Shown here: in pieces, positions 63,092 through 64,000 of the stretch
How positions within the stretch are numbered: the first letter of the stretch is position 1
Layout: each line of letters begins with the position of its first letter
Assembly: GCA_965220245.1 (NCBI GenBank)
Contig: CBDCPI010000014.1
Coordinates: 124,001-188,000 of the forward strand
Direction: 5' to 3'
Origin: CBDCPI01 sp965220245
GTDB taxonomy: Bacteria; Chloroflexota; Dehalococcoidia; Lucifugimonadales; UBA3495
Length of the DNA: 64,000 bases
Notes under the pieces: generated by a model
The model's input: the letters and a program-made list of their open reading frames with translations, nothing else
Database searches by the model: none
What the model was told of the DNA's origin: nothing
Position numbers and translations under genes: made by a program

Positions 63092-63153
63092 GCTAATACC
63101 TCGACCGGCCTCAGCGAAAATTTTTGGGAGGCGGCACGGAGTGCCGCTACTCC

Positions 63154-63561
63154 CTAGCTGTGCTCGCCCTCGGCTAGCTGGAAGTATATGCCGTGGGAAC
63201 TGGAAGGCTCGATGCTGGCAGTCCGGTAACCGTAGGGACTGGTGCTCGGGCCTTCGCCCCGCATCTCGTTGCCCTTGCTCTTCAAGTCGTTAAAGACCTC
63301 GTCGATGCCACCGACGTCCCAAGCCACGTGCATAACCCCCGGTCCGGTTTCCCGGAGTTGCTGGGCCAACGCAGTGTCGTCGCGGAGGGGCTCGAAAAAG
63401 TCCACTAGGGTGGGGCCGATGCGATAGAGAATAGACTTGAAGCCCCGGTCGGTGAACTCGTCGGTACGCAGGGGTGTCAGCCCGAAGTTTCGCTCGAGAT
63501 AGTCGGCCATTTCTTGAGTACTTTCCACCGCATAGGTCACGTGATGCACATTGTTAAACAT
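63154..63561 (-). CDS. VOC superfamily protein (glyoxalase/methylmalonyl-CoA epimerase-like)
   Basis: A 135-residue vicinal-oxygen-chelate protein from ATG 63561 (MFNNVHHVTYAVES), with GAGGAGAG just upstream; an in-frame start 19 codons earlier is less likely. Seen: VHHVTYAVEST (first metal His), DYLERNFGLTP, TLVDFFEPL (Glu), GPGVMHVAWDVGGIDEVFNDLKSKG (second His) and SSSHGIYFQLAEG (Glu replaced by Gln in the last ligand position). The layout fits methylmalonyl-CoA epimerases and fosfomycin-resistance-like enzymes. Metal ligands are largely present. Function unassigned. Confidence 0.82.
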   Translation of the reverse strand: MFNNVHHVTYAVESTQEMADYLERNFGLTPLRTDEFTDRGFKSILYRIGPTLVDFFEPLRDDTALAQQLRETGPGVMHVAWDVGGIDEVFNDLKSKGNEMRGEGPSTSPYGYRTASIEPSSSHGIYFQLAEGEHS

Positions 63562-63620
63562 GTCTCTCTCCTCGTGTGGTCTTGCTTGCAGCCTAGCCGC
63601 TTTTGCCAGTGGAATCAAGG

Positions 63621-64000
63621 GTAACTGTTCAGACTGAGGCGAGTAGGGGTTTGGAGAGGATGGAGTTTAGTCCTTGGTAGGGGTTGCGGCCTCGCAGGCG
63701 CCATGTGCCGAACAGGGAAGCCAGAGCGCTCTTGGTGTTGCTCCCCTCCGGTGAACGGGTCCCGCCGCTGATCTTCCGGCTTACCACCGTAGGGCGCAGG
63801 CTGCGCTCCGCTGCGTTGTTGTCCGCCTTAGCCCGGGGTTCGGCGACGAAGGTGAACAGCTCCGGCAGGAAGCGTTCCACTCGCTGGCACAGCACGCGCA
63901 TGGGCGCATCGCTGCCGGGATAAGGCTTGCAGATGGACCATAGCCGCTGCTGGCACTGCTGTTGCAGCTTTACGCGCTGGGCCCGCTGCACCGTTTCCGG
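63621..64000 (-). mobile_element. IS66-type insertion sequence, 3' end, continues past the window
   Basis: The terminus GTAACTGTTCAGACT at 63621 matches the ends of the 97-bp MITEs. The transposase stop codon lies inside the terminus. The other end is beyond the right edge. Confidence 0.82.
63629..64000 (-). CDS. IS66-family transposase, C-terminal part
   Basis: At least 123 C-terminal residues, open to the window edge. The DNNAAERSLRPTVVSRKISG segment is the IS66 transposase block with the catalytic Glu, and TKSALASLFGTWRLRGRNPY is the conserved C-terminal helix. It is the likely source of transposase for the 97-bp MITEs, whose ends and 8-bp duplication match the IS66 family. The catalytic Asp residues lie outside the window. 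Confidence 0.9.
   Translation of the reverse strand, partial: PETVQRAQRVKLQQQCQQRLWSICKPYPGSDAPMRVLCQRVERFLPELFTFVAEPRAKADNNAAERSLRPTVVSRKISGGTRSPEGSNTKSALASLFGTWRLRGRNPYQGLNSILSKPLLASV

Overview
This is chromosomal DNA of a GC-rich free-living bacterium. Gene content points to the Chloroflexota, probably a Dehalococcoidia/SAR202-type lineage. The evidence is a rpoB-rpoC-pyrD cluster, an LLM-class F420-type oxidoreductase, paired DUF1501/DUF1800 proteins, MmgE/PrpD, hydantoinase-like and amidohydrolase-2 catabolic genes, and intergenic repeats of the TTCGACTCCGCT/CTCAGGA kind. The phylum call is inference from content; no rRNA gene is present.

Layout. 0-5.4 kb: the end of a metal P-type ATPase, a YHS metal-binding protein, secA, a lone RHH antitoxin-like gene and pyrD. 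5.4-13.7 kb: rpoC and rpoB on the minus strand behind a consensus promoter, with pyrD overlapping the end of rpoC. 13.7-23.3 kb: an MFS transporter, a frameshifted small gene coupled to a degenerate ImmA/IrrE-like protein, a dihydropyrimidinase-like enzyme, a CMD/AhpD-like gene with an in-frame TGA in a CxxU motif, a TM2 protein, an aspartic protease, an aminotransferase and a PD-(D/E)XK nuclease. 23.4-25 kb: a second copy of that nuclease, broken by an IS903-group IS and abutting a MITE. 25-39 kb: a ThDP enzyme, NHL, DUF1501 and DUF1800 proteins, an SDR, a tandem-duplicated nucleotidyltransferase-HEPN gene, MmgE/PrpD, an MFS transporter and an aminotransferase. 39.6-41.3 kb: a ParA + HEPN two-gene module. 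41.3-45.7 kb: a 2-oxoacid dehydrogenase operon (E1alpha-E1beta-E2-lipB). 46-50 kb: dnaA, thiI and a squalene/phytoene synthase. 50-64 kb: an SDR, a cupin, then a defence/toxin-antitoxin-rich stretch (MazF remnant, fused nuclease-methylase, DUF4411 PIN with XRE-ImmA, AbrB-VapC, HEPN pair hit by a second IS), interleaved with an amidohydrolase, a chromate transporter, an LLM oxidoreductase, a VOC protein and the end of an IS66-type transposase.

Two observations stand out. First, the gene at 18770-19300 reads straight through one TGA placed exactly where the second Cys of a CxxC redox motif is expected. A hairpin with a GGC loop begins its loop 20 nt after the TGA, as expected of a bacterial SECIS, so this is a candidate selenoprotein. 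Second, at least seven toxin-antitoxin or defence-like genes are broken by small indels or IS insertions, while every long housekeeping gene is intact. This looks like decay, or selection against toxins, rather than poor sequence.

Mobile DNA is abundant and interpretable: two near-identical 1083-bp IS5/IS903-group copies with 9-bp target duplications, 97-bp MITEs whose ends match the IS66-type element at the right edge (one copy with a perfect 8-bp duplication), two 211-bp MITEs and a 122-bp MITE.
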